Shown one piece after another: positions 8,810 to 18,300 of a stretch of 64,000 bases of DNA. The position numbers and the translations under genes are program-made. Within the stretch, counting starts at the first letter, position 1. Every line of letters starts with the position of its first letter. Under the pieces are notes generated by a model. The model was not told the DNA's origin. It saw only the letters and a program-made list of their open reading frames with translations, and did no database searches. Origin of the DNA: Pyxidicoccus sp. MSG2 (GTDB lineage Bacteria > Myxococcota > Myxococcia > Myxococcales > Myxococcaceae); the NCBI RefSeq assembly GCF_026626705.1, contig NZ_JAPNKC010000001.1, positions 10,000,001-10,064,000 on the forward strand, read 5' to 3'.

Positions 8810-10177
8810 TCAGCGATTGGCGGTGGGGACCGCGAGCAGCTCGACGCTGGTGCGGCTCGCGTCGAAGGGCTGCGGCAGATAGAGCGCGAGGTTCCGGTCT
8901 CGCATCACGTTCTTCCAGTAGCCGTCATTCATGCTGAGGCTGAAGTAGACGGTACCCGGCTGCACCGGCACTTCCGGCGGCGGGCGGTACGTCACAGCCA
9001 GCGGCACGCCGGGAGCGGCGGCCTGCAGCAGCGCGCGGATGTCGTCCCACGCGGCCACCTTGGACAGCTTGGGAAGCTGCTCCGCCACCGTCCGCTCCGG
9101 CAGCTCGCTGCGCACGGCGAGGAGGAACTGGCCGCAGCGCTCCAGCCGCTCGTCCTCCAGCCGCCCGCGGAACATGCCGTCGGTGCCCACCGACAGGTCC
9201 ACCGTCAGGCACTGCTCCAGCGCCACCGAGCGCATCAGGTCCGCGATGCGGCGGAACAGCTCCTCGAAGGTGGCCCGCAGGTTGGTGAACTGGAAGGAGG
9301 GCAGGGTGGACGGGTCCGCGCTCGCGGAGAACGTGCACAACTGCCCCGCCGTCTGGATGAGCGTGAGGTACACGTCGCGCGGCGGAAGGTTGCCCGCGTC
9401 CAGCGCGTGCTGGAGGTAGGGGATGGTGCCGTTGAGCGCGTTGAGCTCCAGGAAGAGCGTCACGTCGCCCGCGGTGAACTCCAGCGCGGACGCGTCGCGG
9501 TGGCGGCGGCGCGAGGAGAGCTGGCGCTGCTTGGACACCATCAGCCGCAGCAGGGTGCGCAGCTCGTTCATGATGAACGGCGACGCGTCGATGCGCAGGC
9601 TGGGAGGGATGTACGTGTCGACGAGCGTCAGGTTCCCCGACTTGTCGCGGGACAGCTCGCACAGCTTGATGGAGTCGAAGTCGTCGCGCGGCTCGGTGCC
9701 GAACAACAGGCGCACGTTGCGCTGGCCGAAGGCCACCTGGGAGATGGACGTGGACGCCGTCAAGTCACTGATGGGGCGCGCGGAGGGCGTGTAGCGCGGA
9801 CTGCCGCCCAGCCGTTCCCCGCTGCCGAAGCTCTCCACGCCGCTGCGCTCGCGCGGCACGCCCAGGTACACGTCCAGGGTGCGCTGGGCCGGAGGGAAGT
9901 AGCCCTCCGCGGGGCGCGCGGGAGGGGCCTCGGCGTCACCGGCCTCGAAGGACACCGGAAGCCCGTCCGGGAGCACGCCCATGAAGCGCGACAGCTGGAC
10001 GGTGCCCGCGCGCAGCGCCTCCATGTCCACCTCCAGGGACACCACACCCCACGGGTACGGCTCCAGGGCCGCCAGGCGCAGGTCCAGGAGCTGCTCGTGG
10101 TAGAGGTCCTGCTGCTGGAGGTGGTGGGGGCTCATGAACATGCCCTCCGACCACACGACTCGCTGCACGGACTTCAT
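8810..10177 (-). CDS. tssK: T6SS baseplate subunit TssK
   Basis: TssK trimers link the T6SS baseplate to the TssJLM membrane complex. The 455-residue protein begins MKSVQRVVWSEGMFMSPHHLQQQD. The segment V.W.EGMF..PHHLQQQD near the N-terminus is the hallmark of the family, followed by LLDLRLAALEPYPWGVVSLEVD. The mid-region LLRLMVSKQRQLSSRRR and the C-terminal shoulder and head regions are also family-like. The ATG overlaps the tssJ stop codon by 4 nt, so the two genes are translationally coupled. Confidence 0.96.
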   Translation of the reverse strand: MKSVQRVVWSEGMFMSPHHLQQQDLYHEQLLDLRLAALEPYPWGVVSLEVDMEALRAGTVQLSRFMGVLPDGLPVSFEAGDAEAPPARPAEGYFPPAQRTLDVYLGVPRERSGVESFGSGERLGGSPRYTPSARPISDLTASTSISQVAFGQRNVRLLFGTEPRDDFDSIKLCELSRDKSGNLTLVDTYIPPSLRIDASPFIMNELRTLLRLMVSKQRQLSSRRRHRDASALEFTAGDVTLFLELNALNGTIPYLQHALDAGNLPPRDVYLTLIQTAGQLCTFSASADPSTLPSFQFTNLRATFEELFRRIADLMRSVALEQCLTVDLSVGTDGMFRGRLEDERLERCGQFLLAVRSELPERTVAEQLPKLSKVAAWDDIRALLQAAAPGVPLAVTYRPPPEVPVQPGTVYFSLSMNDGYWKNVMRDRNLALYLPQPFDASRTSVELLAVPTANR

Positions 10178-10791
10178 ACACCTCTCCGCGGCGACGCGCT
10201 GTCGCCCGCTTGGGGTTGGGATTCCGGAGCCCGCGTCGGCGCCTGTGTGATGGGGCGGAACAACAAGTCGATCTGGTAGCCCTGCAGCCGGTAGCGGAAC
10301 ACCTCGTCCTCCGGTTTCGGCTCACCCTGGTCACCCGCAGGGCGCTCCACGCACTGGGACTCCTTCACCACCGGCAGCACCGCGACGGTGCGCCACGAGT
10401 AGCCCAGCGGTTGGCGGAAGTGGCCCATGGCCAGCACGAAGCGCGCCTTTGGATCTCGCTGCACCCAGCGCGTCACCTTGCGGCCCGGCGGCACCACCAC
10501 CTCCGCCACCTGCAGGAGGTCTTCCTTCAGGAGCTCCTCGGGCTTGCCCCACAGGTCCTTGAAGCCCGCGCGCTCCAGCCGGACGCTGTCCTTGAGCTGG
10601 ACGATCTGCACCACCGTGGGCAGTGAGCGGCCGCGCGCGTCCGGATTGAGCTGCTCCGCCGCGTCGACGACGACCTGGAAGGGAGGAGGCGTTTCACACG
10701 CCTGGGGAATGCGCTTCGCGCAGCCTGCACTCCCGCCCAGGACGAGCGCGAGCGCGGTGACCACACCCCACCGAAGACACCGGACGGCCAT
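10174..10791 (-). CDS. tssJ: T6SS outer-membrane lipoprotein TssJ (SciN family)
   Basis: TssJ is the outer-membrane-anchored lipoprotein of the T6SS membrane complex. I chose the ATG at 10791 (MAVRCLRWGVVTALALVLGG) because it places a normal lipoprotein signal peptide with lipobox GSAGC directly at the N-terminus. It also has a strong G-rich ribosome-binding site just upstream. An upstream in-frame start at 10878 would add 29 residues before the signal peptide. The mature part has the TssJ beta-sandwich pattern, including SVRLERAGFKDLWGKPEELLKEDL and YSWRTVAVLPV. It is followed at once by tssK with a 4-nt overlap. A 153-nt gap separates it from vgrG. Confidence 0.88.
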   Translation of the reverse strand: MAVRCLRWGVVTALALVLGGSAGCAKRIPQACETPPPFQVVVDAAEQLNPDARGRSLPTVVQIVQLKDSVRLERAGFKDLWGKPEELLKEDLLQVAEVVVPPGRKVTRWVQRDPKARFVLAMGHFRQPLGYSWRTVAVLPVVKESQCVERPAGDQGEPKPEDEVFRYRLQGYQIDLLFRPITQAPTRAPESQPQAGDSASPRRGV

Positions 10792-10944
10792 CCCCCCCGT
10801 ACCGGCGCCAGTGTGTCTTTGCGCCAACATCCAGTTTCCTTGGAAAGAGCGCCCGTAACGCCGAGCGGTTACGTGCAAAGCGTAAACTGCCAGACAGGAC
10901 GGAGTGGTTTCAAGCCACCACCCCCTACGCCTGCCCGGTTGCTT

Positions 10945-13209
10945 CTAGTTTTCCGAAATCTTGGAGCCCTTGATGACGACGTCACCGCTGGCGGTGACCT
11001 CGATCTTGGCGCCCTTGATGACGACGTCGCCGTTCTTCTTGACCTGCAGGGTGGCGGAGCCGACCTTGAGGGTGAACTGCTCCTGGGCCACCAGGGAGAT
11101 TTCCTTGGCGGACAGGGTGTAGGCGTCCTTGGCGGCGTGGTTCAGCTTGCCGCCCACGCTGAGCTGGAGGTCCTTCTCCACCTTGAGGGTGCGGGACTTG
11201 CCAATCTCTTCGGAGAGGTCTCCGCCCACCTGCATGGTACGCGAGCCCTTCACCGTCTCCGACTTCTTGGCGCCCACCACCTCCACCTTGGCGCCGCCGA
11301 CCTGCTCCGACTTCAGCCCGCCCACCAGCTCGTTGAAGGCCGCGCCCACGGTGATGGCGAGCGCGCCGCCGACGTTGAGCATCTTCCCCAGGCCCACCGA
11401 CTCGGCGGAGGCCATGGCCACGCTGAGGGACTGGTTGCCGCTGACGCTGATGGACTGGTCCCCGGCCACCGCCTCGGTGTGGTTGCCGCTCACCGTGGTG
11501 GAGCGGTTGCCGGTGACATCGAGTGTCTGGTTGCCGGAGATGGTGCTGTCGTCGTTCTTCTTCACCGTGAGGGCCTGGTTGCCCTCGATGGTGCGCGTGC
11601 GGTCCTTCTTGACGAGGAGCGTCTCGTTGCCGCGGACCTCCTGCGTCTTGTCGTTCTCGACGACGATGTTGAAGTCCTTCTGTGCGTGCACATAGACGAG
11701 CTCGGAGCCGGCGGCGTCCTCGAAGCGCAGCTCGTTGGAGCCGTCCCCGCCGGGGCTGGAGCTGGAGCGCAGGGTGCTCTGCGTCTTGCTGCCGGGCAGA
11801 TCGACGGGCGTGGGGTTCTGCCCGTTGTAGACGCTGCCGGTGACGATGGGCCGGTCCGGGTCGCCCTCGAGGAACTCCACCACGACTTCATGGCCGATGC
11901 GCGGCAGGTACAGCGCGCCCCAGCCCGGGCCGGCCCAGGCCTGGCTGACGCGAATCCAGCAGGAGCTCTTGTCGTTCTGCTTGCCCTCGCGGTCCCAGTG
12001 GAACTGGACCTTGATGCGGCCGTGCTCGTCGGTGTGGATTTCCTCGCCCGCGGGGCCCACCACCATGGCCGTCTGCGCGCCGGGAATCACCGGGCGCGGC
12101 GTCACGCGGGCCGGGCGGAAGGGCACCTCGGCCGGCTGGCAGAGGAACTCGTTGCGGTAGCCCTCGCGGCTGCGCAGCGAGCCCTGCTCGATGCTGAGCG
12201 CCTCGGACTGGTGTCCCACGTGCCGCACCGACACCGGCAGGTACTTGCGGTTGAGGGCGTCGTCAGGGTGCTCGGCCAGCTCGAAGGAGTGGCCCACGCA
12301 AATGCGGCGGCTGTAGCTGGCGCCCGTCACCGTCTCCGCCCGCGCGCGCAACTCCTCCAGGCGCACCTTCGCGAGGCTCTTGCCGGGGCCCGGCTCCTCG
12401 TAGCGGCCGGGGTAGTCGTAGATTTCGAGCGCCGTCTCGCCGCCCTCGGCCTCCGAGGACGCACCCAGGTCCTGGGCGGGGCGCAGGAAGTTGTAGTCGC
12501 GCAGCGCCACGGCGCCGGGCTGCACCTCGGTGCGCGCCACCAGTTCGTGCACGTATTCCGCGTCGGCCACCATGTGGCTGCGCTCGCGGTAGACGAGCTT
12601 CGCATCGCCCTGCATGGCGGGGTTGGCGGAGTCGCCGTCACCCAGCACCATCATGTGGGCCTCTTCGCCGTGCTCGAAGAAGTAGAAGATGCCCTCCTCC
12701 TCGAGGAGGCGGGCCACGAAGTCCAGGTCCGACTCGCGGTACTGCACGCAGTAGTCGCGCTTGGGGTAGTCGCCGTTGAGCGCGAGCCGGTGCTCCACCT
12801 TCGCCTCGTCCAGGACCTTGTGGACGATTTGCGGGACGGTCATCTCCTGGAAGATGCGGCTCTTGCGGCGGTGGCGGAGCGTCCACAGGCGGGGCACCAC
12901 GGTAGCGCGGTAGCGGCGGCGCTCGGGGCCGCTGCCCTCGTCCCAGCGGGACATGCGCGAGACGATGCCGTGGAAGAAGCGCGCGGTGCCGTCACCCAGC
13001 ATGATGGTGAGGCGCGCGTCCTTGCCGAGCAGGGACTTCTCCTCCACCTCCACGTCCGGCTTCGCCGCCAGCGCGACTTCCACCGCGTAGGGCTGCGACA
13101 GCGTCTCCTCGGCCTCGAAGCCGAGCACCGCCAGCTCACCGGAGGTGAAGGGACCTGCCTGGAACTCGAACTCGGCCTGATTGGCGAGCAAGGCGGCGTT
13201 CGCGATCAT
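10945..13209 (-). CDS. vgrG: T6SS spike protein VgrG (TssI)
   Basis: VgrG trimers form the puncturing tip of the T6SS needle. The 754-residue protein has the gp27-like N-terminal region, with VRYES-like segments YCVQYRESDLDFVARLLEEEGIFYFF, then the gp5/OB-fold region with GEEIHTDEHGRIKVQFHWDREG and WIRVSQAWAGPGWGALYLPRIGHEV. From about residue 540 it becomes a beta-helix of short repeats (GNQTLDVTGNRSTTVSGNHTEAVAGDQ). It ends KISEN with no extra C-terminal enzymatic domain, so it is not an obviously specialised VgrG. It is the first gene of the operon. No PAAR or effector gene follows directly. The 245-bp region upstream is shared with the divergent OmpA-family gene. Confidence 0.96.
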   Translation of the reverse strand: MIANAALLANQAEFEFQAGPFTSGELAVLGFEAEETLSQPYAVEVALAAKPDVEVEEKSLLGKDARLTIMLGDGTARFFHGIVSRMSRWDEGSGPERRRYRATVVPRLWTLRHRRKSRIFQEMTVPQIVHKVLDEAKVEHRLALNGDYPKRDYCVQYRESDLDFVARLLEEEGIFYFFEHGEEAHMMVLGDGDSANPAMQGDAKLVYRERSHMVADAEYVHELVARTEVQPGAVALRDYNFLRPAQDLGASSEAEGGETALEIYDYPGRYEEPGPGKSLAKVRLEELRARAETVTGASYSRRICVGHSFELAEHPDDALNRKYLPVSVRHVGHQSEALSIEQGSLRSREGYRNEFLCQPAEVPFRPARVTPRPVIPGAQTAMVVGPAGEEIHTDEHGRIKVQFHWDREGKQNDKSSCWIRVSQAWAGPGWGALYLPRIGHEVVVEFLEGDPDRPIVTGSVYNGQNPTPVDLPGSKTQSTLRSSSSPGGDGSNELRFEDAAGSELVYVHAQKDFNIVVENDKTQEVRGNETLLVKKDRTRTIEGNQALTVKKNDDSTISGNQTLDVTGNRSTTVSGNHTEAVAGDQSISVSGNQSLSVAMASAESVGLGKMLNVGGALAITVGAAFNELVGGLKSEQVGGAKVEVVGAKKSETVKGSRTMQVGGDLSEEIGKSRTLKVEKDLQLSVGGKLNHAAKDAYTLSAKEISLVAQEQFTLKVGSATLQVKKNGDVVIKGAKIEVTASGDVVIKGSKISEN

Positions 13210-13454
13210 CTTCAGTCCCCCAGCGCAAGGCCTCGCGAGGATGGCGAGGCCCGTGAGTGGTGCAACAGCATGCCATGAATTGGCGTAGCAAAGATCCCTG
13301 ACACGAAATTTTCATTTGAGCGGAAGCGCTAGCAGGCGATTTCGAAGGGGGCCATCCGGCGTGGGGAGGGTTTCGGTGTAGAGTGGAAAAGGGGGGCCGG
13401 CTTGAAACGGTGGGTAGCTCCGGGGTACCCAGACGGCTTCCACCCGGGAGAACC

Positions 13455-15293
13455 ATGAGAAGAAGACAGCTCCTGCACCGAGGGCTCGCGCTGGCACTGG
13501 CGCTGACGTCCACGGTCGCTGTGTCCCAGGAAGCGTCGCCGCTTCAGCGAGGCTTCGACCTGGAGCGACTGGAGTTGAATCCCGGGGCGGAGGGCTCGCT
13601 CCTGGTGGGCCTGGGCGAGTTGCTGCCCGCGGGCCAGTTCCGGGCGACGTTGCTCGCGCAGTACGCGCACAACCCGCTGCTCTTCGTGGACACCGGAAAG
13701 GAGCTGTCCGTCGTGGGCAAGCGCGCCACCGCGCACCTGGCCGCGGCGTATGCGCCGCTGACCTGGCTGCAGGTGGGGCTGCAGGTGCCGCTCGTGGCCT
13801 TCCAGGGCGGGGACACGGAGCTGCTGCAGGCGAAGAACATCGCCGCGCCCGCGGGCCAGGCGCTGGCGACGCCCGTGTTCAGCGCCCGCTTCGGGCTGCT
13901 CACCCAGGACGAGCAGGGCGGGGTGGACCTGGCGGCGGAGCTGGGCGTGGGGCTCCCCGTGGGCAGCAAGGACGCATTCGCTCGGGATGGAGATGGCCTG
14001 CGACTGGCGCCGAAGGTGATGGTGGGCCGCCACTTCGGCCGCATCCGCGCGGGCGCGGAGGTGGGGTACACGAAGCGCCCCAAGCTCCTGCTCACGCAGA
14101 AGCAGGGAGACCTCGAGGACGAGGTGGGCGAGGAGCTTCGCATCGGGTTGGCGCTGGCCACGACGGGCCGGCGGCTGCGCTGGGAGCTCAACGTGCGGGG
14201 CATGGTGCCTCTGACGGACCAGCCGAGCTCCGTGGAGCTGCTGCCAGGAGGACGCTACCTGGTCAGCTCCTCGCTGGAGCTCTTCGCGCTGGCGGGCATG
14301 GGCATTGGCGCGGCGCCGGGCACGCCCCTGTTCCGGTTGATGTTCGGCGGCGCCTTCGGGCAGGTGACGCCGCCGCGCGGGCCGGGCGAGTCCTCTGTCC
14401 GCTGCGAGATGGGCCTGGCACCCGAAGCGAAGATCCAGGAGTGCCCGGACCTCGACGAGGACCACGACGGGGTCCGCAACGCGAACGACAAGTGCCCCCT
14501 CGTCGCGGGCGACGTCGCGCGCAACGGCTGCTCGGCGCAGGACACCGACGGTGACGGCATCGAGGACATGCTGGACGGCTGCCCCATGGACCCCGGGCCG
14601 GCCGCGCGGCAGGGCTGCTCCATTCCGGACCAGGACAAGGACGACCTGCCCGACGAGCTCGACAGCTGCCCCACGGACCCGGGGCCGGCGGACAACCGGG
14701 GCTGCCCGGTGCGCGACACGGACAAGGACGGCATCGACAACGACAAGGACGAGTGCCCGAGCGACGCCGGTCCGGTCGAGCGCAACGGGTGCCCGGAGTC
14801 GGACACGGACAAGGACGGCATCCCCAACCGCGCGGACAGCTGCGTGAACGACGCGGGTGACGCGAAGAATATGGGCTGTCCGCTACAAGTGCTGCCCCTG
14901 GTGGAGCTCAAGCCGGACCGCCTGGTGCTCATCGGGAAGGTCTTCTTCGAGTCCTCGCAGGCGCGGCTCCAGAGCCGCTCGTTCGAGGTGCTGGACTGGG
15001 TGGCTCGCGTCATCAAGGAGCACTCGGAGATTCCCAGCGTCGTCGTGGGCGCGCACACCGACGACCGCGGCTTCCCGGACGTCAACCGCCGGCTGTCGCA
15101 GGCGCGCGCGGAGGCGGTGCGGCAGTACCTCATCAGCAAGGGCGTGGACCCCGCGCGGTTGCAGGCGATGGGGTACGGGCAGGACCGCCCCATCGACAGC
15201 AATGCGACCTCCATCGGCCGCGAGAACAACCGCCGCGTGGAGTTCCTGCTGGTGGCCCCGGAAAAGGAGAAGACGGCCCCCCCCCGTCCCTGA
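13455..15293 (+). CDS. OmpA-family outer-membrane protein with thrombospondin type-3 repeats
   Basis: This is a 612-residue protein predicted to lie in the outer membrane and bind peptidoglycan. I start it at MRRRQLLHRGLALALALTST because this gives a clean signal peptide and a GGGAG ribosome-binding site about 5 nt upstream. Residues about 25-315 look like a beta-barrel, with alternating hydrophobic strands. Residues about 330-470 hold five or six calcium-binding type-3 repeats (DLDEDHDGVRNANDKCP, DTDGDGIEDMLDGCP and similar). The last 120 residues form an OmpA C-terminal domain with VFFESSQARL, VVVGAHTDDRG, NRRLSQARAEAV and ENNRRVEF. The next gene begins 30 nt downstream and is probably co-transcribed. 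Ligand and role are unknown. Confidence 0.85.
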   Translation: MRRRQLLHRGLALALALTSTVAVSQEASPLQRGFDLERLELNPGAEGSLLVGLGELLPAGQFRATLLAQYAHNPLLFVDTGKELSVVGKRATAHLAAAYAPLTWLQVGLQVPLVAFQGGDTELLQAKNIAAPAGQALATPVFSARFGLLTQDEQGGVDLAAELGVGLPVGSKDAFARDGDGLRLAPKVMVGRHFGRIRAGAEVGYTKRPKLLLTQKQGDLEDEVGEELRIGLALATTGRRLRWELNVRGMVPLTDQPSSVELLPGGRYLVSSSLELFALAGMGIGAAPGTPLFRLMFGGAFGQVTPPRGPGESSVRCEMGLAPEAKIQECPDLDEDHDGVRNANDKCPLVAGDVARNGCSAQDTDGDGIEDMLDGCPMDPGPAARQGCSIPDQDKDDLPDELDSCPTDPGPADNRGCPVRDTDKDGIDNDKDECPSDAGPVERNGCPESDTDKDGIPNRADSCVNDAGDAKNMGCPLQVLPLVELKPDRLVLIGKVFFESSQARLQSRSFEVLDWVARVIKEHSEIPSVVVGAHTDDRGFPDVNRRLSQARAEAVRQYLISKGVDPARLQAMGYGQDRPIDSNATSIGRENNRRVEFLLVAPEKEKTAPPRP

Positions 15294-15323
15294 GCCATGC
15301 GCCCTCCACGAAAGAGATTCGCG

Positions 15324-18300
15324 ATGAACAACAAGTGGCTCAAGACAGGGCTTGCTGGCGCGATGCTGCTCGGCGCCATCGTTGCGGTGGCCGGCCCGGA
15401 TACGTTCTTCCTGGGGGTGGGGAATACGGACCTGTTGGTCCCGTCGGCGACCGGCGAGCCCACCACGGTGCAGGTCAACACCTACGCCCTGGTCACGAAC
15501 ATCTCCTCCCCCGCGAATGGGCGTCCGGTACTGACGCTCGCGACCACGGCCCCGAACAAGCGGGTGGGGAATGTGGCCGCCGACTTCGGCGCGGTCCGGC
15601 TGGTGCTACTCCTTCAGCCGACGGGCATCGACCCCATCACCGTGCCTCCCGTTCTGGAGGCGCAGGACGCAATCAACCTCGACAACAACCCGGTGGGCCG
15701 CTGGGAGTTGGCGGAGATCCACTCCTACACCCCTACAGGCGGGCTGCTGGAGCTGACCGCGCCGCTCAAGTACACCTACGTGGCTGGCAAGACGCAGGTC
15801 ATCTCGCTGCCAGAGTACGAGGACGTCGAGGTCGCCACCGGCGCCGCCATCGAGGCGCTTGCCTGGAACGGGGTGAACGGTGGAGTGGTGGCGTTCCTGG
15901 CCTCCGACCTCGTGGACCTCCAGGGAACCGGGAAGATCAGCGTGGATGGCGCCGGCTTTCGCGGTGGCTCGTTCGACCGCTACACCGGTGCGGCCACCAT
16001 TGGCTGTACGGCGGAAGACGAGGACGACACCCAGGGCAGCTCCGCGGGGGGGCTGCTGGGCGAGAAGGGCGAGGGGCTGGAGCCCACCCGGTATACCAAT
16101 GACGCGCGTGGGCGGTTGAACTTCACCAATGGTGGAGGTGGTGGGGTTTGTGCGCGCTCGGGCGGCGGCGGTGGTGGCAACGGTGGACAGGGCGGTAACG
16201 GTGGCAGGTCGGTGGACGGTAACCGGGAGGTGGGCGGTCTCGGCGGTGCCTCACTGACCTACTCCGCGCTGGACCACCTCACGATGGGCGGCGGCGGCGG
16301 CAGTGGTCAGGGAACGGACAACACCTCGGGCCAATCCCACGGAGGGAAGGGCGGCGGCATCATCTTCTTCCGTGCGAAGGAGGTGACAGGTTCGGGGAAG
16401 ATCTCCGCGTTGGGTTTGCCTGGAGCCAACGGTGGCCCCGACGGCGGCGGCGGCGGCGGCGCGGGTGGGACCATCTCCATGCGGTTGACGCAAAAGTGCG
16501 CCGATGTGGGGCTCCAGGCGAACGGTGGCGGTGGCGGCTCGGTCAGCACGGTCGACAATCCCAGCGGCACGCGAGCTCCGGGCCCCGGCGGCGGTGGCGG
16601 TGGCGGCCGGGTGCTGCTCCAGGCGACGCAGGGCTCCACGTGCTCCATCTCCGTGTCCGCGGGCGCTGCGGGACTGACCGCGGCCCCCTCGGTGACGCGG
16701 GACGCAACGCCAGCGTCGACCCTGGTCAATGCGTATCCCTACACGGGGGCCGTGACCTTCATCGCCGACGGTATGCAGACCGTCATCACCGCGCCTTCGC
16801 TCAGCGGCTCCACCCCGACGAATGACGCGACGCCCACCCTGACGGGGACGGGGCCCGTGAGCGTGGGGGTGCTGATCTACCCCGTGGACACCGCGGGCTC
16901 GCTGACCTCGTCAAGCCGGCCAGTGGCCCGTACCGTGACTGGCTCCAACGGGCAGTACTCCGTAGACGTGCCTCTGGCGGAGGGGACCACCATCCTCAAG
17001 GCCGCGGCGGAGATCCAGGGCCTTCAGGGGCCACTGGGAAATGCCCTCACGATCCGGGTCGATACGCTCCCACCGGATACGAACCTGACGACCAACGTGA
17101 GCTCCCCCACCAATGCCACCAACGTGAGCTTCGCGGTCGAGGGGCTCGAGTCCGACCGGCTGAACTGCAACACGAATAGCCGGTGCACGCTGGAGTGCAG
17201 CGTCAACTTCAACAATGGCGCGGACAGCTACGGGCCCTGTCCGGGCAGCCTCAGCTTTCCCACCGCCAGCACCGGCACGTACACGCTCAAGGCCCGCGCG
17301 CGGGACACTGCGGGCAACGTGGACCCCACGCCCGCCATTCTTACCTGGGAGGTGGAGCGGACGCTGCCGGACGTGGCGATTGCCACGAGCGCGCCCACGC
17401 CCCCTCCGCCTCGCATCAATGCCACCACCGCGGCATTCCGCTTCACCAGCCTTGCCAACGACGTCGACCATTACAAGTGCCGGCTGACCACCGGCGGAAC
17501 TGTCGGGAACTACGCCCCCTGTCTGGAGACCCACGTCCTCACCGGCCTGACGGAGAACAGCTACACGCTGGCCGTGGTGGCGGTGGACAAGGCTGGCAAC
17601 GAGACGGCGACAGCGGCCAGTCGCTCCTGGGAGGTAGACCTGACGAGGCCGCAGACGGGAATCACGGGCACGCCGCCGACGGCGACGTCGCAGCCCATCA
17701 CGTTCGTCTTCGGCCCCGCGCCGACGGACCTGGACCAGTACCAGTGCAGCCTGAACGGGTCGGCCTTCACCATGTGCCCCAGCTCGCACACGCCCAGCAC
17801 CCCGACGGATGGCGACTACACGCTGCTGGTGCGGGCACGGGACACGGCGGGCAACGTGGACGAGAGCCCCGCCAGCCACACCTGGACGTTCGACACGACC
17901 CCTCCGCCGGTCACCATCCAGGCGCATGTGACGAGCCCCACCAACGCCACCAGCGCGGGCTTCGACTTCAACTCCCTCGCGCAGGACGTGGTGGGCTTCA
18001 AGTGCCAGCTGACCACGGGAGGCGTCGCTGGCGGCTGGGCCCCCTGCGCGGCCTCCAAGTTCTTCACCGGCCTGACGGAGAGCAGCTACACGCTGGCCGT
18101 GGTGGCGGTGGACAAGGCCGGCAACGAGACGGCGTTGCCCACCACCTTCTCCTGGGTGGTGGACCTGACGAGGCCGCAGACGGGAATCACGGGCACGCCG
18201 CCGACGGCGACGTCGCAGCCCATCACGTTCACCTTCGGCCCCGCGCCAGCGGACCTGGACCAGTACCAGTGCAGCCTGAACGGGTCGGCCTTCACCATGT

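Noticed and set aside
10792..10944. A possible small gene or effector between vgrG and tssJ
   Set aside because: The 153-bp gap contains only a weak hairpin (CGTAAC/GTTACG) and no frame with a ribosome-binding site.
13261..13275. A sigma-54-like element upstream of vgrG on the minus strand (TGGCATGCTGTTGCA)
   Set aside because: Both boxes look good but the GG-GC spacing is 9 bp rather than the strictly required 10 bp, so I do not call it a promoter.
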